A stretch of DNA of 64,000 bases from CBDCYS01 sp965226185 (lineage in GTDB: Bacteria > Acidobacteriota > Terriglobia > Bryobacterales > UBA6623). The stretch spans positions 496,001-560,000 of the forward strand of contig CBDDCT010000007.1 in NCBI GenBank assembly GCA_965226185.1, in the 5' to 3' direction. Each line of letters opens with the position of its first letter. Position 1 is the stretch's first letter. Below the pieces are notes generated by a model, which was given only the letters and a program-made list of their open reading frames with translations, had not been told where the DNA came from and made no database searches. The translations under genes and the position numbers were made by a program. Of the stretch, positions 24,430 through 31,707 are shown in pieces.

Positions 24430-26230
24430 CCTGAATTATGCACTGCGGGGTGCACCGGAGGAGGGCTGAGCCGCCAGGGGCCATTTGGGGGACCCCCGAA
24501 AACATGGGGTAATAAGGTAGGCTGGCAAAGATTTCAGCTTCGCCAGTCAACCCCAAGGAGGTCACCCAAATGGTCACCAAGCGAAAACAGCATAGCTCCC
24601 GAAGGCCCGTCAAACAAGGCCGGGGCGCGAGGGCCCCGCGGCCCAATAAAATCGGGGCTGCCACGCCTTATCACTTCCGCGGCAAGAATCTGACTCCCTA
24701 CGGCGGCTTGCTGCCCGTCGCCACCCTGCTCGAAAAACTCGGCTTCCAGGCGCTGCTGGAAGAAACCATCACGAACAAACGAATCACCCGTGTGATGAGC
24801 CTCTACCAGTTTGTGCTGGCCCTCGTGCTGGGCCTCTATGTCGGCTTTGCGCGGCTGAACCAACTCCGCTTCATCGCCCGCGACCCCATCTTGACCGGCA
24901 TCTTGCAAGTGACGCGTCTGCCGCCGCAGTCCACGCTGTGGCGCTTTCTGGCCTCGCTGCACCTCAACGTGGCGAAGCAGATCCTTTCCATTCAGCGCCA
25001 GCTGCGGGAACGAGTCTGGGCCGCGGCCCAGGTGAAATTGGAGACGGTGACGCTGGACACCGACACCACCGTGCACACGCTCTACGGCCGCCAGATGGGC
25101 GGGCGCAAGAGTTACAACCCCAAGAACAAGGGCAAGCGCAGCTACCAGCCGATACTGACTTTCCTGGCCGAGACGCGCGAATACCTGATGGGCGGGTTGC
25201 GCAACGGCGACCGGCCCACGGGCCGGCAGATCGCCGCCCACCTCGAGAGCGCCTTTCGGGCTTTGCCGCACGGCGTGAAGAAAATCCTGGCGCGGGCCGA
25301 TTCCGGGTTTTATTGCTGGGAGGCGGTGGAGGCCTATGAAAAGGCGGCTTGTCAGTTCGTCATCGTGGCGCGCAAGACCAGGCGGCTGGTCGAGCAGTTG
25401 CAGCAAGCGGCCTGGAAGCCCTCGCCCCACAGCGATGCGGATGCGGAATGCGAATTCCTCTACCAGCCGCAGGGCTGGGCGCGGGCCTGTCGTTTCCTGG
25501 CGCTGCGTTACGAAAACGAACCCGCGGCCGGCGCGGCCGAGCAATACCAGCTGTTTGCCACCAGCGCTTACACCTACCGCGTGTTTGTCACCAACCTGGC
25601 CGAACCGATCGCGGCGGTGGTGTGGTTTTACAATCAGCGCGCCGCAGCCGAGAACCTCATCAAGGAGGCCAACAACGACGCCGGGCTGGCGGCCCATCCC
25701 TCGCGCCGCTTTGACATGAACCGCAATCACTTTCAGCTGGCCATGCTGGCCTACAACCTCAACTGCTGGCTGCTGCTGTTCAACCGCGAAGCCCAAGCCA
25801 GCGTGGAGACACTGCGGCACACCACCCTGGCGACGGCGCGGCTGCGCTTTCTGTTCGTGGCGGCCAAGATCTGGCGGCACGCCGGCAGAACGGGTGTCAG
25901 CTACAGCGATCATTATGAGGAAAAGGGCCTGTTTGAACGGCTGATGCGGCGGCTGCGGGCGATGGGGCCACCGGGATCGAGCTTCGCGCCGGTGGTGGAG
26001 GGTGCGCTGAGTTGAGGGGCGCTCCATGCATAAAATTTCATGCACTCGCCGCAACGTACTGGGAACACGCCGCTTGCCCGCCCGCTTTTGCCCGCCGGGA
26101 TTGGCAGGCGGCTCAAACAGGGAGGGAAACAGAGGAAAAGACGACTTGCTAAATCACTGAGTTGACACGACTGCCGCTACCGCCACAACTCCATCGGCGA
26201 TGGCTACGCCGAATCTGTGCATAATTCAGG
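24430..26230 (+). mobile_element. IS1380-family insertion sequence, copy 2 (1801 bp)
   Basis: This has the same 1801-bp length and CCTGAATTATGCAC ends as copy 1, in the opposite orientation. The 5-bp target duplication is TTGAA (24425-24429 and 26231-26235). Its right end is 10 bp from the ATG of the PilZ gene, so it separates that operon from its original leader. The only base difference noticed from copies 1 and 3 is at the second codon of the transposase (GTC instead of GTT at 24575). Confidence 0.95.
24570..26015 (+). CDS. IS1380-family transposase (copy 2)
   Basis: This is the same 481-residue DDE transposase as at 13176-14621. The first Asp is in LDTDTTVHTLYGRQ, the second in ARADSGFYCWE, and the Glu in the AAAENLIKEANN segment. 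It binds the CCTGAATTATGCAC ends and moves the element by cut-and-paste with a 5-bp staggered cut (known for IS1380). The GGAGGT ribosome site is 10 bp upstream. The protein is intact. The one synonymous difference from the other copies shows very recent spread. Confidence 0.93.
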   Translation: MVTKRKQHSSRRPVKQGRGARAPRPNKIGAATPYHFRGKNLTPYGGLLPVATLLEKLGFQALLEETITNKRITRVMSLYQFVLALVLGLYVGFARLNQLRFIARDPILTGILQVTRLPPQSTLWRFLASLHLNVAKQILSIQRQLRERVWAAAQVKLETVTLDTDTTVHTLYGRQMGGRKSYNPKNKGKRSYQPILTFLAETREYLMGGLRNGDRPTGRQIAAHLESAFRALPHGVKKILARADSGFYCWEAVEAYEKAACQFVIVARKTRRLVEQLQQAAWKPSPHSDADAECEFLYQPQGWARACRFLALRYENEPAAGAAEQYQLFATSAYTYRVFVTNLAEPIAAVVWFYNQRAAAENLIKEANNDAGLAAHPSRRFDMNRNHFQLAMLAYNLNCWLLLFNREAQASVETLRHTTLATARLRFLFVAAKIWRHAGRTGVSYSDHYEEKGLFERLMRRLRAMGPPGSSFAPVVEGALS

Positions 26231-26240
26231 TTGAAACGTC

Positions 26241-26663
26241 ATGATTCCAACGAAACCGCTCATGCGCGGACTAGCCAAAGAGATCCCGTCCTCTTTCAAC
26301 GAGGGTCGAAAGTCGTTGAGGTTCAACTTGGCGTTGCCGGTCACTATCGTCCGAATCGGCGGTAGAGCGGTTGATTTGCCGGGCCGAACACGGAACCTAG
26401 GTTCACGAGGGGCCTACCTTGCAGTCGATGCCGACATTGCGCCGGACTCGCCCATCGAGTTTGTTGTCGCGCTCGATGCTTCTCGAGAAGTGCAGTTGCG
26501 TTGCCAAGGGCGCGTGACCCGCATTGAAATGTTGGAGACCTCGGGCCACATGGGCGTGGCCGCCGCGCTTCTACGCTCTCGGTTCATCCGTGAGAGTAAG
26601 ACCCCAACGGGGGGAACTCTTCTCGGGAGATCACCCTCTCTCCCTGCAGGGTCGGCGGTCTAG
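26241..26663 (+). CDS. PilZ-domain protein
   Basis: This is a protein of 140 residues. A PilZ fold carries the cyclic-di-GMP-binding signature: R23xxxR27 (RKSLR) and, about 25 residues on, N52-x-G-x-x-G57 (RNLGSRG), where the usual Ser is Gly. The rest is a beta-barrel (VEFVVALDASREVQLRCQGRVTRIE). It probably senses cyclic-di-GMP and works with the EAL gene that begins four bases after its stop. The IS copy sits 10 bp upstream of the start, so expression may now depend on IS-borne transcription. The last 20 residues are low-complexity. Confidence 0.8.
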   Translation: MIPTKPLMRGLAKEIPSSFNEGRKSLRFNLALPVTIVRIGGRAVDLPGRTRNLGSRGAYLAVDADIAPDSPIEFVVALDASREVQLRCQGRVTRIEMLETSGHMGVAAALLRSRFIRESKTPTGGTLLGRSPSLPAGSAV

Positions 26664-26667
26664 AGAA

Positions 26668-27606
26668 ATGTTCTCGAAAGCGCCAACGTCCAGCATGTTC
26701 CATGCCGCTTCAAATATTGCGTTCTACCCTCGATTGGAGAGCGATCTGCGACGCGCGGTGGAGCAAGAAGAATTCGTGATCCACTACCAGCCGATTGTCT
26801 CTCTCAGCTCGGGGAAAATCACGGGGGCGGAGGCTCTCCTTCGCTGGCAACACCCGCGACAAGGGTTAATTTGGCGGGGTGAGTTTATCCCGGTTGCTGA
26901 AGAAACCGGGCTTATTAACGTCATCGGCGCACGAGTGCTGCGAGCGGCCTGCAAACAGGCGAAGGCCTGGCACGATGCCGGATTGCCGCGGATGCGGATG
27001 TCCGTCAACATTTCGCCGCGCCAACTCCAGCACCCCCACTTGTTCGAAGCCGTGCACGAATCTCTGCTCGAATCAGGTTTGGACCGCACGCTGCTGGAGT
27101 TGGAATTGACCGAAACCACGCTGGTCGAGGGTGTTGAAACCTCCGTCCAAGCACTCCGCCGGCTAGGCGGCCTGGGTGTCCAGATTTCGCTGGACGACTT
27201 TGGTACAGGATGTTCCTTTGTCACGCATCTTCACCGCTTCCCCGTTAGCCGCCTAAAAATGGACGGCGTCTTCATTCGCGAGATCACGAGGTCAAACGGT
27301 GAATCTCCCATTGCCGCCGGGCTCATCGCTTTTGCCCATGGCCTCAACCTAGGAGTAACCTTCGAGGGCGTCGAAACAATCGAACAATTGGCATTCCTGC
27401 GAAAGAACAAATGCGACGAAGTGCAGGGCTATTGGGTTAGTCCGCCGCTCGAACCGGGAGCGTTCGCGGGATTCGTCAAGGCGTGGCGCCACAACGCGGT
27501 TCCGCGGAAGAGTAAATTCGGCCCCCGCCGCGCAAACGAGGCATCCGACAAATCCTCCGAGGACGGAAGCTCCATGGCTTACGAAGCACCGTCAGCTCTC
27601 GCTTAG
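26668..27606 (+). CDS. EAL-domain cyclic-di-GMP phosphodiesterase
   Basis: This is a protein of 312 residues, essentially one EAL domain (residues 25-275) plus a polar tail. The key residues are kept: E55 (EALLRW), N114 (NISPRQL), E146 (ELELTET), D176-D177 (LDDFGTG), K197 (RLKMDG) and E233 (EGVE); QGY is also present. It should hydrolyse cyclic-di-GMP to pGpG. I chose the ATG at 26668 because upstream codons overlap the PilZ gene without similarity. The gene lies 4 bp after the PilZ stop and is probably co-translated. No sensor or GGDEF domain is attached. Confidence 0.88.
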   Translation: MFSKAPTSSMFHAASNIAFYPRLESDLRRAVEQEEFVIHYQPIVSLSSGKITGAEALLRWQHPRQGLIWRGEFIPVAEETGLINVIGARVLRAACKQAKAWHDAGLPRMRMSVNISPRQLQHPHLFEAVHESLLESGLDRTLLELELTETTLVEGVETSVQALRRLGGLGVQISLDDFGTGCSFVTHLHRFPVSRLKMDGVFIREITRSNGESPIAAGLIAFAHGLNLGVTFEGVETIEQLAFLRKNKCDEVQGYWVSPPLEPGAFAGFVKAWRHNAVPRKSKFGPRRANEASDKSSEDGSSMAYEAPSALA

Positions 27607-27648
27607 AGGCAAACAAATAGTGTATTGTTTCACTAAAAGATATCCATC

Positions 27649-27800
27649 TCACGCGGCCTCTAGCGCCTCGAACTTCCTCCAGCGGTGAACGACCGGAGCG
27701 GCGTTGATCTCCGCGATCCCCTGCAGGATTCGTTCCCGAAGTTCCTCCCAGGACTCCACCCGGATCCCTATCGTCACCGGCTCGGAACTCCGCCTTTGGA
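27649..27800 (-). pseudogene. IS630-type transposase C-terminal remnant
   Basis: The minus frame reads EPVTIGIRVESWEELRERILQG, then IAEINAAPVVHRWRKFEALEAA and stops at 27649. This is the usual end of IS630-type transposases (IRV.S..EL..RI, INA.PVV.RWKK). Only about 50 codons remain; the upstream sequence is out of frame. A rest of an old insertion. Confidence 0.6.
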
Positions 27801-27946
27801 GACAACGTGCCGGACGTGACCATTGTGGCGAGTTAGCGCCGTTCGTAAAAAGGGAAACTCTCGGAATTCATGAAACCGTTTTATCGCGAATGGCAACCTG
27901 TCCCCTATTTGCTGGTCTCACCAAATGACCGTACCGCAACCGGCTG

Positions 27947-28729
27947 CTAGTCCACTTTGGCGTGATGATTGACAGGCCCGCGGCCCCGGCCTAGGCCGGG
28001 TGAAGTCTCGATCGCCCGAGTGATGAACTGCTTGCCACGGCGAACGGCTTCGGTCAAGGAAGCTCCTTTGGCCAGCTCGGCCGTAATCGCCGCCGAATAG
28101 GTGCAGCCCGTACCATGAGTGTGATTCGAATCGATGCGGCTGGCCCGAAACTCTTCAAAACGGCCCTCGTAATAAAGTACGTCCAGCGCGTCGCCTTCCA
28201 GGTGTCCCCCTTTGACGAGGACGGCGTTCGGTCCTAGATCCGCAATCGTCCGGGCCGCGGCCCTCATCGCGTCCGGGTTGTCCACGACCCGTCCGGAAAG
28301 CGCCGACGCTTCGGGGAGGTTCGGCGTCACAAGGAACGCTCTTGGCAACAGCTCTTGAGCGAGCGTTTGTCGCGCCTCTTCGGCGATCAAAGACGCGCCA
28401 TGCTTGCTGATCATGACCGGGTCCACGACGAGCGGGCAAGAGAGACGCTCAGCCCATCGCGCCACGGTCTCAATGATCTCCGCTGTTCCAAGCGCTCCCG
28501 TCTTAGCCGCCTGAGGCGGGATATCGCTCAGCACCGCGCGCAACTGTTTTTCCACATAGGCTGGATCGAGGGGATCGACCGAACTCACGCCCTCCGTATT
28601 CTGCACGGTCAAGAGCGTGACGACGCTCATTCCATAGACGCCGAACTGATGAAACGATTTCAAGTCAGCTTGAAGTCCGGCTCCGCCTGATGGATCGGAG
28701 CCCGCGATGGTGAGAGCGACCGGCTTCAT
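27947..28729 (-). CDS. thiD: Hydroxymethylpyrimidine/phosphomethylpyrimidine kinase
   Basis: This is a protein of 260 residues of the ribokinase-like fold. The N-terminal ALTIAGSDPSGGAGLQADLKSFHQ is the ThiD signature, VVTLLTVQNTEGV follows, DPVMISKHGASLI is conserved, and the anion-hole/catalytic motif HTHGTGCTYSAAI near residue 210 contains the catalytic Cys/Asp region. It phosphorylates HMP and HMP-P for thiamine biosynthesis. The length is normal. No other thiamine gene is in the window and no TPP riboswitch was recognised upstream. Confidence 0.93.
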   Translation of the reverse strand: MKPVALTIAGSDPSGGAGLQADLKSFHQFGVYGMSVVTLLTVQNTEGVSSVDPLDPAYVEKQLRAVLSDIPPQAAKTGALGTAEIIETVARWAERLSCPLVVDPVMISKHGASLIAEEARQTLAQELLPRAFLVTPNLPEASALSGRVVDNPDAMRAAARTIADLGPNAVLVKGGHLEGDALDVLYYEGRFEEFRASRIDSNHTHGTGCTYSAAITAELAKGASLTEAVRRGKQFITRAIETSPGLGRGRGPVNHHAKVD

Positions 28730-28893
28730 GGCAACCTTCGCCGCAATGCTACCACGGACGGCTGCACCTCAATCGGAAGCCCGCGGAGAGTCGCCTGGAT
28801 ATCTCTTTGGCGGCACGCAATGCAGCTACGAGTTGTAGGAGTGAAAATTTCCCGGGAGATAAACGCGGCAGCCGACCGTGGCAATCGACGGTT

Positions 28894-29892
28894 TCAGCGG
28901 GTCTCTTTGCCGGGGAACGGCCGCAGGCTAAACGCTAGTGGCGCGGAGACGAACTCGCGAATCGACCGCACGGTTTCGACCGTTCCGAAAAGGATCAACC
29001 CGAGAACATCCTCGTTGCCGGTGATGGAAACTTGCCGCAGCAGCGCGGTGTCGCCGGCGGACGCGAAAAAGCCCACGCCGCCACGATCAAAGTGCGAGTC
29101 CACCCAGTGGTCTACACCCTCTCCGTTAACAAACGTATTGATTTGGTCTCGACGGACGCGGACAGAAATCGTATTGAATCCTGGGTTCAACAAGGAGCCC
29201 GGAATGCTCCTCTGTTCAACGCGAATCGGAAGCCGATCCCCGCCCAGTACCGTGTACCTTTGGAGTTGGTAGTTCTCGGAGTCTCTGGAGTCTTTTCGCG
29301 TGAGCTTGAACCCGTAGTAGTTCTCTTTGTCGGAAGCCCGCACAACCCAGCCCAGGGCGCCGGAGGTGATCCTGAAGTCGAAGTCCATGCGATAAGCAGT
29401 GAGGTTCATCGTGCTGGGATGCAGCGCAAAACCGCTGACCTTCATATGGCCATTCTCATTCAAGGTAGACTCGCCTGCTACAAAGTTCTCAAAACCGTTG
29501 TCATAGTCCTCGTAGATGAAAAATGCCGAGCGCTCCTGCACCGGTTGTTGCAAATTATGCGCAACCGCGTTGAATGGCCCGGAGACACGGTCAACCGCCT
29601 TGGCGGACATCTCGGCCCAGGGAATATCGACGCCGTTGACAAAAATGAGAAGGATGACAAGCCCGCCAAACTGCAGAAAGCGGCGGCTCGCCAGGACGCG
29701 CCCGATGGATTCCCGTGACAGGAATGCCGGTTTCGGCATCGCTCGTACCGCTTCAACGGATTTGCCGAAGGCGACACGAAGTTCCGGCATGAATCCGCCT
29801 TCTCCGGAATCGAGATTCGCCCCTCCGATAGGTCCCGGTCTCGGTGCGGATTCCCGAGAAAACCCCTGATCAGATCCAGTTTTGGCCGCCAT
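28894..29892 (-). CDS. Membrane-anchored protein with LamG/DUF1080-like ectodomain
   Basis: This is a protein of 332 residues. A cytosolic N-terminus (about 68 residues, low complexity then AVRAMPKPAF) precedes one membrane helix (FLQFGGLVILLIFVNGV, about 73-90). The extracytoplasmic part, 130-300, looks like a concanavalin-type sandwich (LTAYRMDFDFRITSGALGWVVRASDKENYYGFKL, GGVGFFASAGDTALLRQVSITGN), as in DUF1080/LamG proteins. The C-terminus (about 305-322) has a possible second hydrophobic stretch. I know no characterised relative. A dense cluster of GTAC sites lies 180-240 bp upstream of its start. It may bind cell-surface polysaccharide (inference). Confidence 0.6.
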   Translation of the reverse strand: MAAKTGSDQGFSRESAPRPGPIGGANLDSGEGGFMPELRVAFGKSVEAVRAMPKPAFLSRESIGRVLASRRFLQFGGLVILLIFVNGVDIPWAEMSAKAVDRVSGPFNAVAHNLQQPVQERSAFFIYEDYDNGFENFVAGESTLNENGHMKVSGFALHPSTMNLTAYRMDFDFRITSGALGWVVRASDKENYYGFKLTRKDSRDSENYQLQRYTVLGGDRLPIRVEQRSIPGSLLNPGFNTISVRVRRDQINTFVNGEGVDHWVDSHFDRGGVGFFASAGDTALLRQVSITGNEDVLGLILFGTVETVRSIREFVSAPLAFSLRPFPGKETR

Positions 29893-30069
29893 GACGATCG
29901 TTCCTCCGGTATAGCTTGGACTTCTGGCGGGGACTCGCCTGCTTCATCGCCCCCCCGCTTCACGGACACGGCTGAGCAGCGCGGAACAGAAGCCTATTGG
30001 ATCATTCTGGCCCTAGATGCGTGTGAAAGCAATAGCATTTTCGTTGAAAGTTGAAAGATTCCGAAAAAA

Positions 30070-30132
30070 GTACGAATGTACCGGTGGTAAATTGAGTACA
30101 GTTCCATTACATTATTAGGAAAGTACCAGTAC
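30070..30132. promoter_or_regulatory. Cluster of five GTAC sites upstream of the LamG-like gene
   Basis: GTAC occurs at 30070, 30078, 30096, 30123 and 30129 within 63 bp of AT-rich sequence. The last two form GTACCAGTAC, and the flanks AAAGTAC occur twice. This density is far above chance for a 4-base word. The cluster lies upstream of the minus-strand gene ending at 29892 and resembles the cluster at 24102-24347. It is probably a set of binding sites for one regulator, identity unknown. Confidence 0.5.
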
Positions 30133-30268
30133 TCGTTTCACCGTTCCCTGTAATTCCCGCTGTGCCGGTGGCGGCGCTGGTAGCGAAACTGTTGAGAATT
30201 GCCGGGGTGCAGCCTGCCGCGCCCCAGCTATGGAGAACAAGTGACAATGCTGATAGAAGGGCTGCCGG

Positions 30269-31336
30269 TTAGGTGCTGGGCACGCTCAGGACGAGCATTC
30301 GTTTTGGTGCTTTGCCTTTTCCGACGTGGATTCGCGTCTTCTCTTTCTTGGATGCGGCGTCGATAACCGAGATCGTGTCGTCGGCCGTGTTGGCCACGTA
30401 CACCGTCTTCCCATCGGGTGTCAATGTCAGCCAAAGCGGTGTCTTGCCGGTTTCGACTCGGGCGATCTGGCGGGGCGGGCTTTGGGTGACGTCGAAGACA
30501 TGCACGAGGTTGTGATTCACATCCGTTGACCACACTTCTTTGCCGTCCGGCGTCACGCCGATGCCATGCGAACGGCTGCGGACCATCTTTTCCTTCTCGG
30601 TGAGCTCGTAGCGGACGGTATGGAGCACCTTTCGTGCTGGGAGATCGAGTACAAGAAAACCGAGCAGCTCGTCGGTGTTGACGTAAAGGCGCTGGCCATC
30701 GGGACTGATCACAATCGGCCTCGGCGTGTTCCCGGTGGGGATGGTGTGGAGCAGCTTGTGAGTCCGCGCGTCGACGACGTAGATCTTCTTGTTGAGCGAC
30801 GCGGGCCGGCCGTCGGCTTTTGCTTGCTCGGCGGAACCGGTGCCGCGGTCGTGCGGCGAGAAGTACATATAACGGTCATCGGGGGACCTCACCACGTTGT
30901 GCGGAGTGCCGTCGGTTGGAATCCGGGCGATCACCTTCTCCAGCCTGGTGTCAAAGACTTCATAACGGCCGTCCATCGCCGCCGGGACATAGACGTAACG
31001 GCCGTCGGAGGTCACTTCGATTTCGTTCGGACGCTTCCCGAGCACGCTGAGCTTCTTGATGGCCACGTCTCGAACGGGGTCGACGATCGTTAGGGCGTCC
31101 TCGCCTTCGGCGGAGACATAAAGGACGTCTTGGGAACGTGGCGCGGCGATCCCGTGAGGCAGTTTCCCAACCTTGATGGTCTTCAGCACCCGGCTGGTGG
31201 CGACATCGATGACGGTCAGCTCGTCGGCGGCGCTGCTCAGGACGTAGAGTTTCTGTTGACGTTCGACGATTGGAGCCGCAAACAGCAAGTTCGGAACGAG
31301 AGCCAAAATCAGTGTCCGCATTAGGTACGCACGCAT
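30269..31336 (-). CDS. Secreted YVTN-type beta-propeller protein
   Basis: This is a protein of 355 residues with a signal peptide (LMRTLILALVPNLLFAA) and repeated blades of the 'LYVLSSAADELTVIDVATSRVLKTIKVGKLPHGIA' type. Each blade has the YV.....(N/D)..S.IDA...K pattern, with six to seven copies. It is the cytochrome-d1-like/YVTN 7-bladed family, used for protein-protein or ligand interactions outside the cytoplasm. No haem motif is present. The ATG at 31336 has a good CAGGAGG ribosome site 7 bp upstream. It stands alone; a similar but divergent propeller is at 55348-56427. Confidence 0.8.
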   Translation of the reverse strand: MRAYLMRTLILALVPNLLFAAPIVERQQKLYVLSSAADELTVIDVATSRVLKTIKVGKLPHGIAAPRSQDVLYVSAEGEDALTIVDPVRDVAIKKLSVLGKRPNEIEVTSDGRYVYVPAAMDGRYEVFDTRLEKVIARIPTDGTPHNVVRSPDDRYMYFSPHDRGTGSAEQAKADGRPASLNKKIYVVDARTHKLLHTIPTGNTPRPIVISPDGQRLYVNTDELLGFLVLDLPARKVLHTVRYELTEKEKMVRSRSHGIGVTPDGKEVWSTDVNHNLVHVFDVTQSPPRQIARVETGKTPLWLTLTPDGKTVYVANTADDTISVIDAASKKEKTRIHVGKGKAPKRMLVLSVPST

Positions 31337-31707
31337 GAACGCCTCCTGAAAGTTGTCACCCGGCAGCAGAGCTCGGCACTCTCAGCCGATGGAAACACAC
31401 GGCAGGCCGGACTAGTCAGTGCCAGCTAGCTTAGCAAACCCTCCGCGAAGGCGAGCGGCACGGCGTACCGAGCCGTCGTCGGGATCCAAAGCATTGAATC
31501 ATGATCGCCGACGGGGCCGGTATCGAAATCGGGCTCACTTAGACGTGCACACCAACCCGGCCGCGCGATAACCTAATTAGTGAGAGGGGTCCTTCACTTC
31601 GACGGGGCTAAGTGCCCGGTGCCGTCGCTGTCCGGGTCAACCTCTTCCCCATGAATATGAGTTGGCGTCTGCCTGTGGTCTGGAGGCGGCGGACTATCGC
31701 CGCGTCC

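Noticed and set aside
27740..28000. TPP riboswitch near thiD
   Set aside because: This stretch is downstream of thiD. Upstream of the thiD start (28730-28893) I could not find the conserved CUGAGA and ACCUGA-type elements.
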